Notes: generated by a model not told the origin, from the sequence alone. A stretch of 64,000 nt of DNA from Nostoc indistinguendum CM1-VF10 (GCA_019359215.1 JAHHHS010000005.1:62001-126000), one strand, 5' to 3'; positions 48,265 through 58,382 are shown, numbered from the stretch's first letter. A program made the numbers and translations.

Positions 48265-49239
48265 ATGATTACTAAACCTAAGATTTTCATTGATGGCGAA
48301 TCAGGAACCACAGGCTTACAAATTTACTCACGTCTCAATCAACGGGATGATATCGAGTTAGTTAGCATTGAGGCATCTAAACGTAGGGATGCAAGTGAGC
48401 GAGCTAAACTAATCAATGCCGTCGATGTTGTTATTCTCTGTCTACCTGATGATGCAGCCCGCGAAGCTGTGAGCTTAGTAAGTAGTACTACGGTTAAGAT
48501 CCTTGATGCTAGTAGTGCCCATCGCACAGCTAATAACTGGGTATATGGTTTTCCTGAACTAAATCCAGAACAGCGAAAGAAAATTGCCAGCGCGCAGTTT
48601 GTCAGCAATCCAGGCTGTTATCCTACAGGATTCTTGGCTTGTATCCGTCCATTGATTGCCAAGGGACTTTTAAAGAGTAATTTTCCGATCACCGTTAACG
48701 CAGTGTCAGGTTACTCTGGTGGCGGAAAGAATCTCATCAAACAATACCACACCTTCCACGAACAGGAAGCTGGAACAGAGTCGCTATATCCATATGGCAT
48801 CTACGGTTTGCAGTTTGGACATAAGCACGTCAAGGAAATGCATTATTACTCAGAGTTAGCATCGCCGCCGTTATTCGTACCGGCTGTAGGGGATTTTGAG
48901 CAAGGAATGCTAGTTCAGGTGCCTTTGCCTCTGGGGAGTTTGGATAATCCACCATCAGGTGAGGTTATTCATCAAACAATTGTTAACTACTACCAAAGTG
49001 AAAAATTTGTCCAGGTTGCTCCATACCAAGATTCTACTCTGCTGCGAGACGGAATATTTTTGGATGCGATCGCAATGAACGGCACCAATATTGTTCAGGT
49101 TTTTGTATTCGCCAATGACACTACTAAAGAAGCGTTGCTAGTTGCTCGTCTCGACAACTTAGGCAAAGGCGCATCAGGAGCTGCAATCCAAAACTTAAAC
49201 ATCATGCTAGGCTTTCCAGAAGAGTTGGGATTGTTATGA
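48265..49239 (+). CDS. argC: ArgC, N-acetyl-gamma-glutamyl-phosphate reductase (type 2)
   Basis: 324 residues of the short type 2 form of ArgC, which makes N-acetylglutamate semialdehyde for arginine. It has the NADP loop IDGESGTTGLQIY, the catalytic Cys in SNPGCYPTGFLA and the His region GLQFGHKHVKEM. ATG 48265 has AAGGA upstream; the frame is open to 48211. Cyanobacteria also carry a type 1 enzyme, so this may be a second copy. Confidence 0.88.
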   Translation: MITKPKIFIDGESGTTGLQIYSRLNQRDDIELVSIEASKRRDASERAKLINAVDVVILCLPDDAAREAVSLVSSTTVKILDASSAHRTANNWVYGFPELNPEQRKKIASAQFVSNPGCYPTGFLACIRPLIAKGLLKSNFPITVNAVSGYSGGGKNLIKQYHTFHEQEAGTESLYPYGIYGLQFGHKHVKEMHYYSELASPPLFVPAVGDFEQGMLVQVPLPLGSLDNPPSGEVIHQTIVNYYQSEKFVQVAPYQDSTLLRDGIFLDAIAMNGTNIVQVFVFANDTTKEALLVARLDNLGKGASGAAIQNLNIMLGFPEELGLL

Positions 49240-49371
49240 AAGAGCGTTAAACAATAGCGGAAAAGGGAGTAGAACTTTTACTCCATGCTCAATAACTAAT
49301 GGCTTGTGCTAGACAGTAATAACTATTATGAGTACGTAAATTGCTTATTTGAAAAAGTAAAAAGGCAAATT

Positions 49372-49623
49372 GAGAAAGCAATTTGCCTTTTTGCTTGCTG
49401 AATCTACCGAAATGAATGCGCGATATACTGAAATGAGAAAGCAATTTGCCTTTTTGCTTGCTGAATCTACCGAAATGAATGCGCGATATACTGAAATGAG
49501 AAAGCAATCTGCCTTTTTGCTTGCTGAATCTACTGAAATGAGAAAGCAATCAAGCATTTTGAGAAAGCAATATGCCTTTTTGCTTGATGAATCTACCGAA
49601 ATGAGAAAGCATTCAAGCATTTT
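49372..49623 (+). repeat. modular 21-bp tandem repeat array (252 bp)
   Basis: Order of modules: A (42 bp), B (21), A, B, A, C (21), A, C. A begins GAGAAAGCAATTTGCC and ends TACCGAAAT; B is GAATGCGCGATATACTGAAAT less one; C is GAGAAAGCAATCAAGCATTT plus T. Positions: A 49372-49413, B 49414-49434, A 49435-49476, B 49477-49497, A 49498-49539, C 49540-49560, A 49561-49602, C 49603-49623. All are multiples of 21, so any frame stays open. The plus frame 49370-49633 gives heptads such as RKQFAFL, LAESTEM, NARYTEM. Coding is uncertain; at least two minus frames are also open. Confidence 0.85.
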
Positions 49624-49698
49624 GAGAAAGTAATATGCTTGAATGCTTATTGAAATAGACTTGAAACGAAGGCAGGAGGCAGGAGGCAGAAGGGAAGA

Positions 49699-49764
49699 AT
49701 TTGGTGGGGATCTGAATCCCCCACCAAATAAGTCCCACTGAATCAGAAATTTCAGTGGGGGACT
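49699..49764. repeat. double hairpin repeat near GGAGGCAGGAGG
   Basis: Hairpin 1: ATTTGGTGGGG (49699-49709) with CCCCCACCAAAT (49718-49729). Hairpin 2: AGTCCCACTGAA (49731-49742) with TTCAGTGGGGGACT (49751-49764). Just upstream is a purine tandem (GGCAGGAGGCAGGAGGCAG). This is a frequent Nostoc intergenic repeat. It lies after the 21-bp module array and before the DUF1350 stop. Confidence 0.75.
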
Positions 49765-49869
49765 CAAACCCTTGCTTCCACGGGTGTATCTCATGTAAAC
49801 GAGAACCGCTATATACTAACCTGATATTATTGACTTAATAATTTTAAAACTTTTAGTACTTGTTTTTGC

Positions 49870-50862
49870 TTATTCTTTTTTCAGTTCTTCAAGCAATTGA
49901 ATTACATGATGTTCAAAACCTTTATTTCGCTCTTGAACTGATTCAATCAAAGGTTTATCAAAAAGATTAATGACATACTTGCCTAGTTGAATACCTAAAG
50001 GTTTTAAATGTCCACCCTTTAGATTTTCCAGAAATTGTTGGGGTGGTTTTTTTAGAATATCAGTAAACCATTCACAGGTTAGTTTAGCAATATTATCGGA
50101 TTTAAAACAAACTAAACCCATAATATTAAATAGCCCACTATCCTTGATTAAGTTCTGAGTTTCTTCAACAGTTGGTTTCACACCCCAGCCAAGATTATCG
50201 ATGATATCTGCTAAAAACTGAGGACGGATTGCGCTCCCTGTATCAGCAATAGCAGGTGCTAATAGGATAGAAACTTGCCCTTTAATGAAGACACTGTTAA
50301 TTTTGATTTCTCGCTTTACATAAGTGTAAATTAGTTTGCGATCTTCTAAAATTTTCCGTCTAAGCTCCTCAAAGAGAATGTTAACGTCTGCAACTACCCT
50401 TTCTATCTGTGACTCATCGGAAGTATAAGATAGCAAATTCCGAATAAACTTTTCTCTATCTTGAGCCTCAGGAGGCAAAGCAGTAAATCCTTCTAACAAG
50501 GAGATATATTTACAGCCGAGGCTATGTCCAATCCAAGAAAAGTTTTTATCATCTAGATAAGCTTCATAATCATATCCTGCAACACTTGCCATCCTTACAA
50601 GCTCTGGCAGAATTTCATACTGCTCTCTCATCAGGTAACCAGCTTCTACATAATGGTTAAAACTAAAATTGAAAGGCAGAAGAATAATCGTATATCCCTG
50701 CTCATATAAGCATTGAAGCAGATAGCGATAAAAAAGCATGGGGCCAAATGTACCAAAGAAAGCCCCTGCAATAAATTGAATTACTCCTTTAGGCTGTGGA
50801 TGCAGAGCAACCCAGCTATGAGAAACGGGTTTAAATCTCAGTTTTAAATTTGTATTTCCCAT
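49870..50862 (-). CDS. DUF1350 family, alpha/beta-hydrolase-like protein
   Basis: A 330-residue member of the DUF1350 family shared by cyanobacteria and plastids. It has the alpha/beta-hydrolase elbow SWIGHSLGCK, the N-terminal PKGVIQFIAGAFFG and the C-terminal GGHLKPLGIQLG. Function is unknown; possibly a lipase or esterase fold protein. Full length. Confidence 0.85.
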   Translation of the reverse strand: MGNTNLKLRFKPVSHSWVALHPQPKGVIQFIAGAFFGTFGPMLFYRYLLQCLYEQGYTIILLPFNFSFNHYVEAGYLMREQYEILPELVRMASVAGYDYEAYLDDKNFSWIGHSLGCKYISLLEGFTALPPEAQDREKFIRNLLSYTSDESQIERVVADVNILFEELRRKILEDRKLIYTYVKREIKINSVFIKGQVSILLAPAIADTGSAIRPQFLADIIDNLGWGVKPTVEETQNLIKDSGLFNIMGLVCFKSDNIAKLTCEWFTDILKKPPQQFLENLKGGHLKPLGIQLGKYVINLFDKPLIESVQERNKGFEHHVIQLLEELKKE

Positions 50863-51612
50863 GACTTAGCAATGAGTGCGTCTCATTTCGGTAGGTGTAT
50901 AATTAATCTCCAAACCAAAGTTGCTGCTTTTCGGATTCTTTAAAAGATTTTTTTGCAATAGGAATTTTTAAAGATATGTGAATATTTGAATGTATCCATC
51001 ATTTTTTTAAAGACACTGTACTTTGAAAGATTAAAGCACTGTTACTGTTAACATTTAGCTTACTCCTGTTGTAAACAAGCTAAATATCATCAGACATCGC
51101 TCGTCAAATTGTGGTAAAAAAGCATGAGGAGCGATCGCAGTTACCTCAATCTCAGGTGAAGACACTGAGTTTGTGATTACCCAGCCCTTTCAAGGTGACT
51201 CCAAAAAGCTCTTCTGTCTCTCTTATCTCTGTGTACTCTGCGTCTATGTGGTTAAATAAATTACTTTCTTATCGTTCCAAGCAGAGAGAGCGCTGAGAAA
51301 AAACAATCTTATTTTACGAATCCAGTGGACTTTTTCCGCTTCAGTTTAGCTAAATACGTTTTAGTAACACCAACTTTATTAGTAAATCAAGACCAGTTAG
51401 GCATTGCAGGCAGCAATTTGTGTGTAATAAAGCTTGTACAATTGTCAAGGCGGTTTTTCCTGCCAGAATACTTCTTAGGTGTAAGATTTATCGACAGCAA
51501 AATTTTTATACTTTGTGTTTTTCCATCCTTCACTTGTGGCAAAAATGCCCCAAGTTAGTAGCTCATATCTTGCAATAGATAACTTTTACCCTTATGACTG
51601 GAGAGCAAAATC
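50863..51612. other. intergenic region between divergent genes
   Basis: 750 bp. It has one HIP1 near 51131, a CTCTGTGTACTCTGCGTCTATG-like repeat fragment (about 51220-51255) and an unremarkable 77-codon frame at 51325-51558 without family features. No RNA gene is seen. Confidence 0.45.
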
Positions 51613-52254
51613 TTGGGAATAGAACTACGCAGTTTCGTATTTCTCGACAGCCTGCAACCTCAACATGCAGCATATATGGGAACAGTAGCCCAAGGCTTCT
51701 TACCATTACCAGGGGATACATCACTGTGGATTGAAATCTCTCCTGGTATCGAAATTAATAAAATTACGGATGTAGCCCTCAAAGCTGCTTCTGTCCGTCC
51801 GGGAGTACAGATAGTTGAACGACTGTACGGACTATTGGAAGTTCATTCTAGCTCCCAAGGGGAAACGCGAGCTGCTGGGCAAGCCATTTTGGCTGCATTG
51901 GGAGTCCGAAAAGAGGAATGTCTCAAACCGCGTGTTGTTTCTAGCCAAATTATCCGCAACATCGATGCTTACCAAACACAACTTATTAATCGAACGCGAC
52001 GGGGACAGCTACTACTAGCAGGGCAAACGCTGTATGTATTAGAAGTAGAGCCTGCTGCTTACGCCGCACTGGCTGCAAATGAAGCTGAAAAAGCAGCATC
52101 GATTAATATCCTTGAGGTTCAAGCTGTAGGTAGCTTTGGAAGGCTTTACTTAGGTGGACATGAACGAGATATTCTAGCAGGTGCGGCGGGAGCATTAACG
52201 GCAATTGAAAGTGTAGCTGGTCGGGCAAATCCTCTAGGTATGCGTAAGGAGTAA
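51613..52254 (+). CDS. ccmP: CcmP, tandem-BMC carboxysome shell protein
   Basis: A 213-residue protein with two fused bacterial-microcompartment domains: about 1-100 ([40 protein letters not shown]) and about 105-205 ([40 protein letters not shown]). It forms trimers with a large gated pore in the beta-carboxysome shell. The start is TTG 51613 with GGAG upstream. A pentapeptide-repeat gene follows ten bases on. Confidence 0.92.
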   Translation: MGIELRSFVFLDSLQPQHAAYMGTVAQGFLPLPGDTSLWIEISPGIEINKITDVALKAASVRPGVQIVERLYGLLEVHSSSQGETRAAGQAILAALGVRKEECLKPRVVSSQIIRNIDAYQTQLINRTRRGQLLLAGQTLYVLEVEPAAYAALAANEAEKAASINILEVQAVGSFGRLYLGGHERDILAGAAGALTAIESVAGRANPLGMRKE

Positions 52255-52264
52255 AGGAGAGAAA

Positions 52265-53071
52265 ATGGCAAATCGAGAGCATCTAACTTTACTCAAAGCA
52301 GGTGCAGTTACATGGATTGAGTGGAGAAAGAAAAATCCTCAGATTGAACCAGACCTCAGCACCGCAAATCTGCAAGGGGATAACCTCAGAGGCGCAAACC
52401 TCCAGGGGGTAAATTTGAGAAAGGTGGATTTAGGTAATGCTTTACTCGTGCGAGCAAACCTCAGTGGTGCTGACCTCAGTAGTGCCAACCTCTACAAAGC
52501 CTTGCTCGTTGAAGCTAACTTGAGTGATGCTAACTTCAGTGTGGCTAATTTGAGTGGTGCTATACTTACGCAAGCAGATTTGAGTCATGCCAATTTGATT
52601 GGTGCTGACTTGAGTGAGGCAAATCTTAGAGGCGCTGCGATCGCTCATGCTAATCTAATTGGAACTGACTTAAGAGGCGCTAACCTAAGATATGCCGATT
52701 TAGGTGCAGCAAAACTAATTCGGACTAATCTTTCCTTTGCCAACCTGATTGAAGCTAACTTGATTGCGGCTGACCTCAGCGAAGCTAGTTTGTACGAAGC
52801 GGAAGTGTTGGGGGCTTATCTTTATAAAACTGAGCTGTACAAAGCTAATCTGAACAAGGCTCACCTTAGTGGTGCTTACCTGTTCCGGGCTAACCTAAGT
52901 GAAGCTGATTTGAGTCAAGCTGATTTGAGTTGGACTAACCTTAGAGGCGCGAATTTGGCAGGAGCGAATCTTAGAGGAGCGAATCTTAGAGGAGCCGACA
53001 TTAGGGGAGCTAACCTCAGCGGCGTAAATTTTCAGGAGGCAATTATGCCTGACGCTTCAAGGCACGATTAA
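52265..53071 (+). CDS. pentapeptide-repeat protein
   Basis: 268 residues: a short N-terminal part (HLTLLKAGAVTWIEWRKKNP) and then about 42 pentapeptide repeats of the A(N/D)LxX type, such as ANLSGADLSSANLYKALLVE, folding as a right-handed beta-helix. GGAG precedes the ATG. It starts ten bases after ccmP, so it is likely co-transcribed. A role is unknown; the linkage to ccmP is worth noting. Confidence 0.9.
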   Translation: MANREHLTLLKAGAVTWIEWRKKNPQIEPDLSTANLQGDNLRGANLQGVNLRKVDLGNALLVRANLSGADLSSANLYKALLVEANLSDANFSVANLSGAILTQADLSHANLIGADLSEANLRGAAIAHANLIGTDLRGANLRYADLGAAKLIRTNLSFANLIEANLIAADLSEASLYEAEVLGAYLYKTELYKANLNKAHLSGAYLFRANLSEADLSQADLSWTNLRGANLAGANLRGANLRGADIRGANLSGVNFQEAIMPDASRHD

Positions 53072-53563
53072 TTAATTTTCTAATTAACATTTAGATTCAT
53101 TTGCTGGAGTTTAAACTAGTTAGCAGTGTTAAATCACTCGGCACTGCTGATTTAATTAGGTTAATTAAGCTTAAATTTAGCACTATGCATTTTGGGGCAT
53201 TCTTTGCCAAAATAAGCTTTAGTACTTAAAAAAAGCATATAAAATTAGAAATTAAAAATTTTACATTTTTAAGATTTGCTAAAGAAGTTGACGTAACCGT
53301 AAGCGTTAATGATAATTAAGTAGTTACAATTAAGTAGAAAAATAATTAAAATAAATGATTTTTTACACACCTACTTAGCATTTGCATAATCAATTAACCA
53401 AATCAATAATTAATATTTTATAAGTAGTATTAGTATTAATTAGGTTAACAAAGGCACCTGTATTTAAACTCAGAGTTTTAAATAATCTGCATTGAACTTA
53501 TAAAAAGTTCTTTGACTGGGGCCGAAGTTAGGCATTAATTATTAGAAATTCAAGAAAAATAAT
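53072..53563. other. AT-rich gap, nothing recognised
   Basis: 492 bp of AT-rich sequence between the pentapeptide and RTX genes. There is no ORF, RNA or convincing hairpin. Confidence 0.5.
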
Positions 53564-54910
53564 ATGGCAGTTATTTACGGCACTACATCTCCTGACACAA
53601 GAAATGGGACTTCGGGAGATGACACAATATATGGTTGGGCTAATGGTGGTAATGCCAATAGTTTGTCTGGTAACGATACTCTGAATGGTGCAGATGGTAA
53701 TGATAATCTGTTTGGCGGGACGGGAAACGACAGTTTAATCGGTGGTCTTGGCAATGACACACTTAATGGCGGCTTGGGTATCGACAGCTTAAATGGGGGA
53801 GTAGGCGACGACACTTACACCATTGACAGTGCTACCGACACCATTACAGAGGCTACTAATTCAGGCACAGATAGCGTCCGGTCTTCTGTCGCCTACACAC
53901 TGGGTGCCAATCTGGAGAACCTGATACTGACCGGAACTAGCGCCATCAACGGGACAGGTAACAGTCTTAATAACATAGTCTTTGGTAATACTGTTAACAA
54001 CACTTTGAATGGCAGAGCAGGTAATGACACGCTAGATGGTAATTTGGGCAATGATACCCTCAATGGTGACGACGGTAATGATAGTTTACAGGGCGGGCCC
54101 GGCAATGACAGGCTCAATGGGGGGTCTGGAAACGATATTCTCATCGGTGTTTGGCCCGGTAGTGCACTCTCACCTGGATTAGGAGAGACTGATACCTTAA
54201 CTGGCGGTGTTGGGCTAGATAGATTTATCCTTGGGGACGCTATAAATGTCTACTATGACGATAAAAACACTACCAATGCTGGTTTTGGGGACTTGGCTAC
54301 TATTACTGACTTCAACACTAGTGAAGATCGAATAGAACTCAAAGGCTCCCCAAAAAACTACCGCTTGCAATCTGCTGGAGCCACTACACAAATATTTTTA
54401 GACAAACCTGGAGCAGAGCCAGACGAGATCATAGGTATTGTGCAGAGGGTAGTAAACCTCAGGCTTGATAGTGACGATTTCCTTTTCTATGAGCAGGAAA
54501 ACGCTAGACAAGCTACAAACAATACACTAGCCAGCGCTCAAGAATTGGGTTCTTTATCATTAGGCTCAGACGTTAATATTTCAGGTGAGTTAGTCACAGT
54601 TCAACCGGGGGACAATCCCGATTTCGACTTTTTTACATTCTCTCTAGCAAATCAAAAAACTGTCACTATTAGTGCGGCTACAACCGATGATACAGTTATT
54701 GGACTGTTTAACAATACTGGGATTTTACTGCAAAGTGACGACGATAGTGGCCCCGACTTTGGGTCATTAATCACCGCTTCACTGGGTGCTGGAACTTACT
54801 CAATATCAGTGAGTAAATATGCTTTCTTCCCTCAAAATGGCGAAACTTTCTCTGGCTCTAGTGATAGCAACCCTGCTCCTTACACGCTGAAAATCAGTTT
54901 GGCAACTTAA
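53564..54910 (+). CDS. RTX calcium-binding and PPC-domain exported protein
   Basis: 448 residues. Two blocks of nonapeptide repeats (about 15-90 and 145-205: GNDTLNGADGNDNLFGGTGN, GNDRLNGGSGNDIL) bind Ca2+ as a beta-roll, separated by a linker. The C-terminal part (about 325-445, FDFFTFSLANQKTVTISAAT, SLGAGTYSISVSKY) is a pre-peptidase C-terminal (PPC) domain. It probably leaves by type I secretion. No enzyme domain is seen. Confidence 0.88.
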   Translation: MAVIYGTTSPDTRNGTSGDDTIYGWANGGNANSLSGNDTLNGADGNDNLFGGTGNDSLIGGLGNDTLNGGLGIDSLNGGVGDDTYTIDSATDTITEATNSGTDSVRSSVAYTLGANLENLILTGTSAINGTGNSLNNIVFGNTVNNTLNGRAGNDTLDGNLGNDTLNGDDGNDSLQGGPGNDRLNGGSGNDILIGVWPGSALSPGLGETDTLTGGVGLDRFILGDAINVYYDDKNTTNAGFGDLATITDFNTSEDRIELKGSPKNYRLQSAGATTQIFLDKPGAEPDEIIGIVQRVVNLRLDSDDFLFYEQENARQATNNTLASAQELGSLSLGSDVNISGELVTVQPGDNPDFDFFTFSLANQKTVTISAATTDDTVIGLFNNTGILLQSDDDSGPDFGSLITASLGAGTYSISVSKYAFFPQNGETFSGSSDSNPAPYTLKISLAT

Positions 54911-55099
54911 GATAGTACTGCATTAAAAAGCTGACTTTAAGTATACTTTTAGTGCTAGTTAAAGGAACACAATTCTGTGCCCACCTTGCCTAACAAAAGA
55001 ATATTTATAAGCTAGTACCCATTGATCATTTCACCCTATAATCTCTAAAACTGTTTCCTTTCTCAAGAAGATTTAGCAATAAAATCATCTGATTATTTT

Positions 55100-56560
55100 A
55101 TGAACAAAATAATGAATAACATTAACTCATCCAACCAAGAGCAACGCAGATTTATCAGGAAGTTTGCTCTCAAAAGCTACTTTGTTGCTGCTAAAACGTT
55201 GTTATTTACAATAGTTCTATTAAATTATGGCACTACTGGAGTAAATGCTGAACCTAAAGCCCTGCGTCCTGATATTCAGATTCGTAATATTACGAATACC
55301 ATATCGGTCTCTGCTTCGGTTCGGATTGTAAAAGATCCACGAAACAATACCCTCTATTACCTCAAACAAAATGGTGATATTTATCAAGTTAATTTAGGCT
55401 TGTCTAATAGTAGACTTGTGTACGACTCTAGTAATCATAATCTAGGTGAGACTCAAGGTATGGCCATTGGCCCTAACGGCACAATTTATTTAGTTGGCAA
55501 TGCAGACCTTGTGAATAACCAGACCAAAGGAATTATTGTTAAAGGTGAAATTAAGTCAGGTACAGAACAGCGCGTCTGGTCTGTCTTAGCTAAGAGTGCA
55601 GGCTATCCCAAAAGCAGAACAGCCTATGACCATCGCTTCAACGGCGTGGTTGTTAGCCCGGATGGTAATTTTATCTATGTGAATAGCGGTTCTCGTACCG
55701 ATCACGGTGAGGTTCAATCTGCTAATGGCCTATATCCTGATACTCGCGAAGTAGGATTAACCGCCTGTATACTCCGTCTTCCTACTAATGGCAAAAATCT
55801 TTTTCTTGCAAACGATCGCACAACTTTAAAGGCCGGTGGCTATATTTTTGCAGAAGGAATACGTAATACTTTCGATATGGCCTTTGCACCCAATGGGGAT
55901 TTATTTGGCACAGAAAATGGCCCCGATCGCGACATGTCAGAAGAATTAAATTGGCTCCGTCGAGGTGGTAATTACGGCTTTCCCTGGCGGATTGGCGGGA
56001 CAGACAACCCACAACAATTCCCCAATTATGATCCTGCCAAAGACCTTTTGTTAAGCCCCAAATTTAATGCCGTCCAAAGGGGCTACTTTCGTAACGATCC
56101 AACTTTTCCTGCTCGGCCTACTGGAAACTTGATTGAACCAATTCCTAATTTGGGGCCAGACGCAGACAATTTCCGTGATCCTGTAGATGGCAAAGTTAAA
56201 GACGCTAGTGTTCTTGGGCAACCTTTTAGCAGTTTTACATCGCACCGCTCTCCTTTGGGCTTAGTTTTTGATACACAAGGAGTACTGAGTCCAGAATTCA
56301 ACAGAGATGGATTCATGCTGAGTTTTACAACAGGCGACCCCATCGGCGAAACACTACCAGGCCCTTTTAAAGATTCCGGTCAAGACCTACTGCATTTAAA
56401 CTTAACTAAAGTAGGAAATACCAACTATAAATTTAATGCTACCCGCATTGTTGAAGGTTTTACTAATCCTATTGACGCTGCGATTATCGGCAATAAAATT
56501 TATGTTCTGGAATATGGTGGAAATCAAGGAATTTGGGAAATCACTATGCCGACTAGATGA
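55100..56560 (+). CDS. PQQ-type sugar (glucose/sorbosone) dehydrogenase family
   Basis: 486 residues with an N-terminal membrane/signal stretch (about 28-52) and a six-bladed propeller: GVVVSPDGNFIYVNSGSRTD, GLA-like YIFAEGIRNTFDMAFAPNGD, LFGTENGPDRDMSEELNWLR, GGNYGFPWRIGG. It is probably periplasmic and oxidises sugars or related alcohols with PQQ, though the cofactor cannot be proven from sequence. Separated by about 190 bp from the RTX gene. Confidence 0.85.
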   Translation: MNKIMNNINSSNQEQRRFIRKFALKSYFVAAKTLLFTIVLLNYGTTGVNAEPKALRPDIQIRNITNTISVSASVRIVKDPRNNTLYYLKQNGDIYQVNLGLSNSRLVYDSSNHNLGETQGMAIGPNGTIYLVGNADLVNNQTKGIIVKGEIKSGTEQRVWSVLAKSAGYPKSRTAYDHRFNGVVVSPDGNFIYVNSGSRTDHGEVQSANGLYPDTREVGLTACILRLPTNGKNLFLANDRTTLKAGGYIFAEGIRNTFDMAFAPNGDLFGTENGPDRDMSEELNWLRRGGNYGFPWRIGGTDNPQQFPNYDPAKDLLLSPKFNAVQRGYFRNDPTFPARPTGNLIEPIPNLGPDADNFRDPVDGKVKDASVLGQPFSSFTSHRSPLGLVFDTQGVLSPEFNRDGFMLSFTTGDPIGETLPGPFKDSGQDLLHLNLTKVGNTNYKFNATRIVEGFTNPIDAAIIGNKIYVLEYGGNQGIWEITMPTR

Positions 56561-56690
56561 AGCAGACTGAGTATTTTTGTTGTCAAACTCTAGGTAACAG
56601 AACATCTGGACATTAAGAGGATGTTTGAAAACTCGTAAAATATACTAGAAACCCCCTCTTCCCTACAAGGGAATGGGGGCTACGTTTCTA

Positions 56691-57824
56691 ATACCAATTT
56701 AATGTGAAGCTGCATAGAAAAGAGCTTCGAGAATAAAGTTATAAGAAGAGATAGATATTACCTGCTCAAGTGTAAGTTGATCAAATATTTATTGGATGCG
56801 ATCGCGTAAACTTTGTAAAGAAGAGAAAAGCTGATTTTTGAGTGGTTCCTTGAGGAGCTGCCAAAGCCTTTCAATGGGATTGAGTTCAGGGGCTGAAGGT
56901 CGTTGAAACAGAGGAATAATATTTTCTGGCCAACAAATCGCTGAACTTGTATGAGCAGGTGCTTGGTCAACCTGTAAAATAGCGTAATCCCCACCTAATT
57001 GTTGAGATAGCCAGTCCAAAAACTGTTGAAAACACTCGCCATCTAGTTTTGGATATTCGTAAAGAAAGTGGTCTCCAGTCAATGGTTCAATTGCACCATA
57101 AATCCAAAAATTTTCCCGTGGCCATTTCACCTCAACAGTGGGCTTTACTCCAGAGGCAGTAATCACTTTTCCTGTTAGAGTTTTGAGTCCAACCCTAGTT
57201 TCATCCTGGCACAGGTAGCGAACACACTTGCCGCCAGGTGCTAGATGTTTTTCTAGACGATTCAGAATGATACCGAGTTTTTTTTAAACTCAGATACTAA
57301 CTTTTCATCCTGCTTATGGCTTTGAGGACGTGGTACTTTTAGTTTTGCCCCTAATCGATATCGAACCAATGCATAAACCGTTGCATACTCTATATCTTGC
57401 CCCTGCTCTTGCTTTAACCACTCCACTATTGCACCATAGCTACTAAAGCCTTTTCCTGTTTTTAACTCCTCCTCAAGTGCCGCGATCGCTCCTTCAGGAA
57501 TTTTCCGTTTTGCTCCTAGTGCTTTTTTGATTTCTAATAAGCCTGATATGCCATCAGTTCTGTACTTCTGCAACCATCTCGTGACCGTTGAAGTATCTTT
57601 TGCCAAACGTTTTCCGATTTCTTGCTGCTCCTTAACCTGCCCGCTTTTTATCCACCACAGCATCATAAGCTTTTCTTTCTGATTTCCTAAATTCGCTGTT
57701 TGTAGACGTTTTTTAAGTTCTTCTTCGCTCTCTGCGATTTCAATCTTAAAAGGGCGGCTCATGGTTATTTTAATTTATCGAGTTTGTTTCCTCTATTGTA
57801 TGCAGCTTCATATAAAATTGGTAT
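56691..57824 (-). mobile_element. IS630-type insertion sequence
   Basis: Terminal inverted repeats at 56691-56717 (ATACCAATTTAATGTGAAGC) and 57798-57824 (revcomp ATACCAATTTTATATGAAGC) match with two mismatches over 26 bp. The flanking TA on each side fits the TA target duplication of this family. Two overlapping transposase frames lie inside. Confidence 0.9.
56789..57762 (-). CDS. IS630-type transposase, joined by -1 frameshift at A8
   Basis: Frame 1 (57262-57762, 166 residues) is the helix-turn-helix half: KDTSTVTRWLQKYRTDGI, ALVRYRLGAKLKVPR. Frame 2 (open upstream of 57166) is the DDE half: LCQDETRVGL, ILQVDQAPAHTS, ELNPIERLWQLL. They join at the A8 run (57278-57285 as T on plus strand): slipping back one base after KK gives LGIILNRLEKHLAPGGK and the full catalytic domain. 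Such slippery runs are usual in IS630. It is intact if frameshifting is efficient. Confidence 0.85.
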
Positions 57825-57863
57825 AAGGCTTTGATGTTAATAAAAATACTTTTCAAACATCCT

Positions 57864-58382
57864 CTAAGAGATGATTGCTCCCTGATGTTGTTCAATCCAA
57901 TCCCTTCCCCATTGGAACCGTACCCCAGCACTACGGGCGGCAGCTTCATCTTCGGCGTGATCGCCTACATAGATTGTATTTTCGCGAGTATGCTTGTGCC
58001 GTACCATTGCCAGTTGCAACATTCCTGCTTTGGGTTTGCGATAGTGCCCTGACCATTTGGTTTTACTGTGGTTATGCACATTGTGGCGAGTGACACGGAA
58101 ACATTTCTTGCCTTCAAAGTCAGGGCAAAAGTAGATTTCTCTTAATTCTGGAAATAGCTCAAGCGTATACTGCTGTTCGGTGATGCACTGTTGAATAGAC
58201 TTGTGCCCTGCGGCAACGCCACCTTGATTGGTAATACCGACAATAATCCAATTATCTTTGTAAGTGCCAATAGCAACTTCAGCACCCGAAATAATTTTCT
58301 GGTCTTGAGGATGTTGAAAGTATTGCTTGCCGCTAAGTGGTTCTCGAATTGTGCCGTCTAAGTCCAGCAATAATAGGCTCAT
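57864..58382 (-). CDS. HAD-family phosphatase (PNKP/HisB-like)
   Basis: About 172 residues: MSLLLLDLDGTIREP with the DxD nucleophile motif, TNQGGVAAG, YRKPKAGML and YVGDHAEDEAAARSAGVRF. It belongs to the HAD-IIIA group of small phosphatases such as the polynucleotide 3'-phosphatase domain. ATG 58382 starts the core; the frame is open to 58418. Its TAG stop (57864-57866) lies in the right end of the MITE, so the C-terminus has been reset by the insertion. Confidence 0.8.
   Translation of the reverse strand: MSLLLLDLDGTIREPLSGKQYFQHPQDQKIISGAEVAIGTYKDNWIIVGITNQGGVAAGHKSIQQCITEQQYTLELFPELREIYFCPDFEGKKCFRVTRHNVHNHSKTKWSGHYRKPKAGMLQLAMVRHKHTRENTIYVGDHAEDEAAARSAGVRFQWGRDWIEQHQGAIIS

Larger units (their letters stand above)
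56616..57865. mobile_element. small MITE interrupted by an IS630-type element
   Basis: AGAGGATGTTTGAAAA (56616-56631) is repeated as its reverse complement at 57850-57865. With the IS630 element (56691-57824) removed, these repeats bound about 117 bp, with a GAAACCCCCTCTTCCCT/GGGGGC hairpin inside. So an older MITE was split by the IS630 element. The right repeat also supplies the stop of the HAD gene. Confidence 0.75.

Noticed and set aside
49372..49623. Possible CRISPR array
   Set aside because: The units follow each other directly, with no unique spacers between identical repeats, and no cas gene is near. It is a modular tandem repeat.
51325..51558. 77-codon frame upstream of ccmP
   Set aside because: No family features and no ribosome site; the frame crosses the ccmP promoter region.
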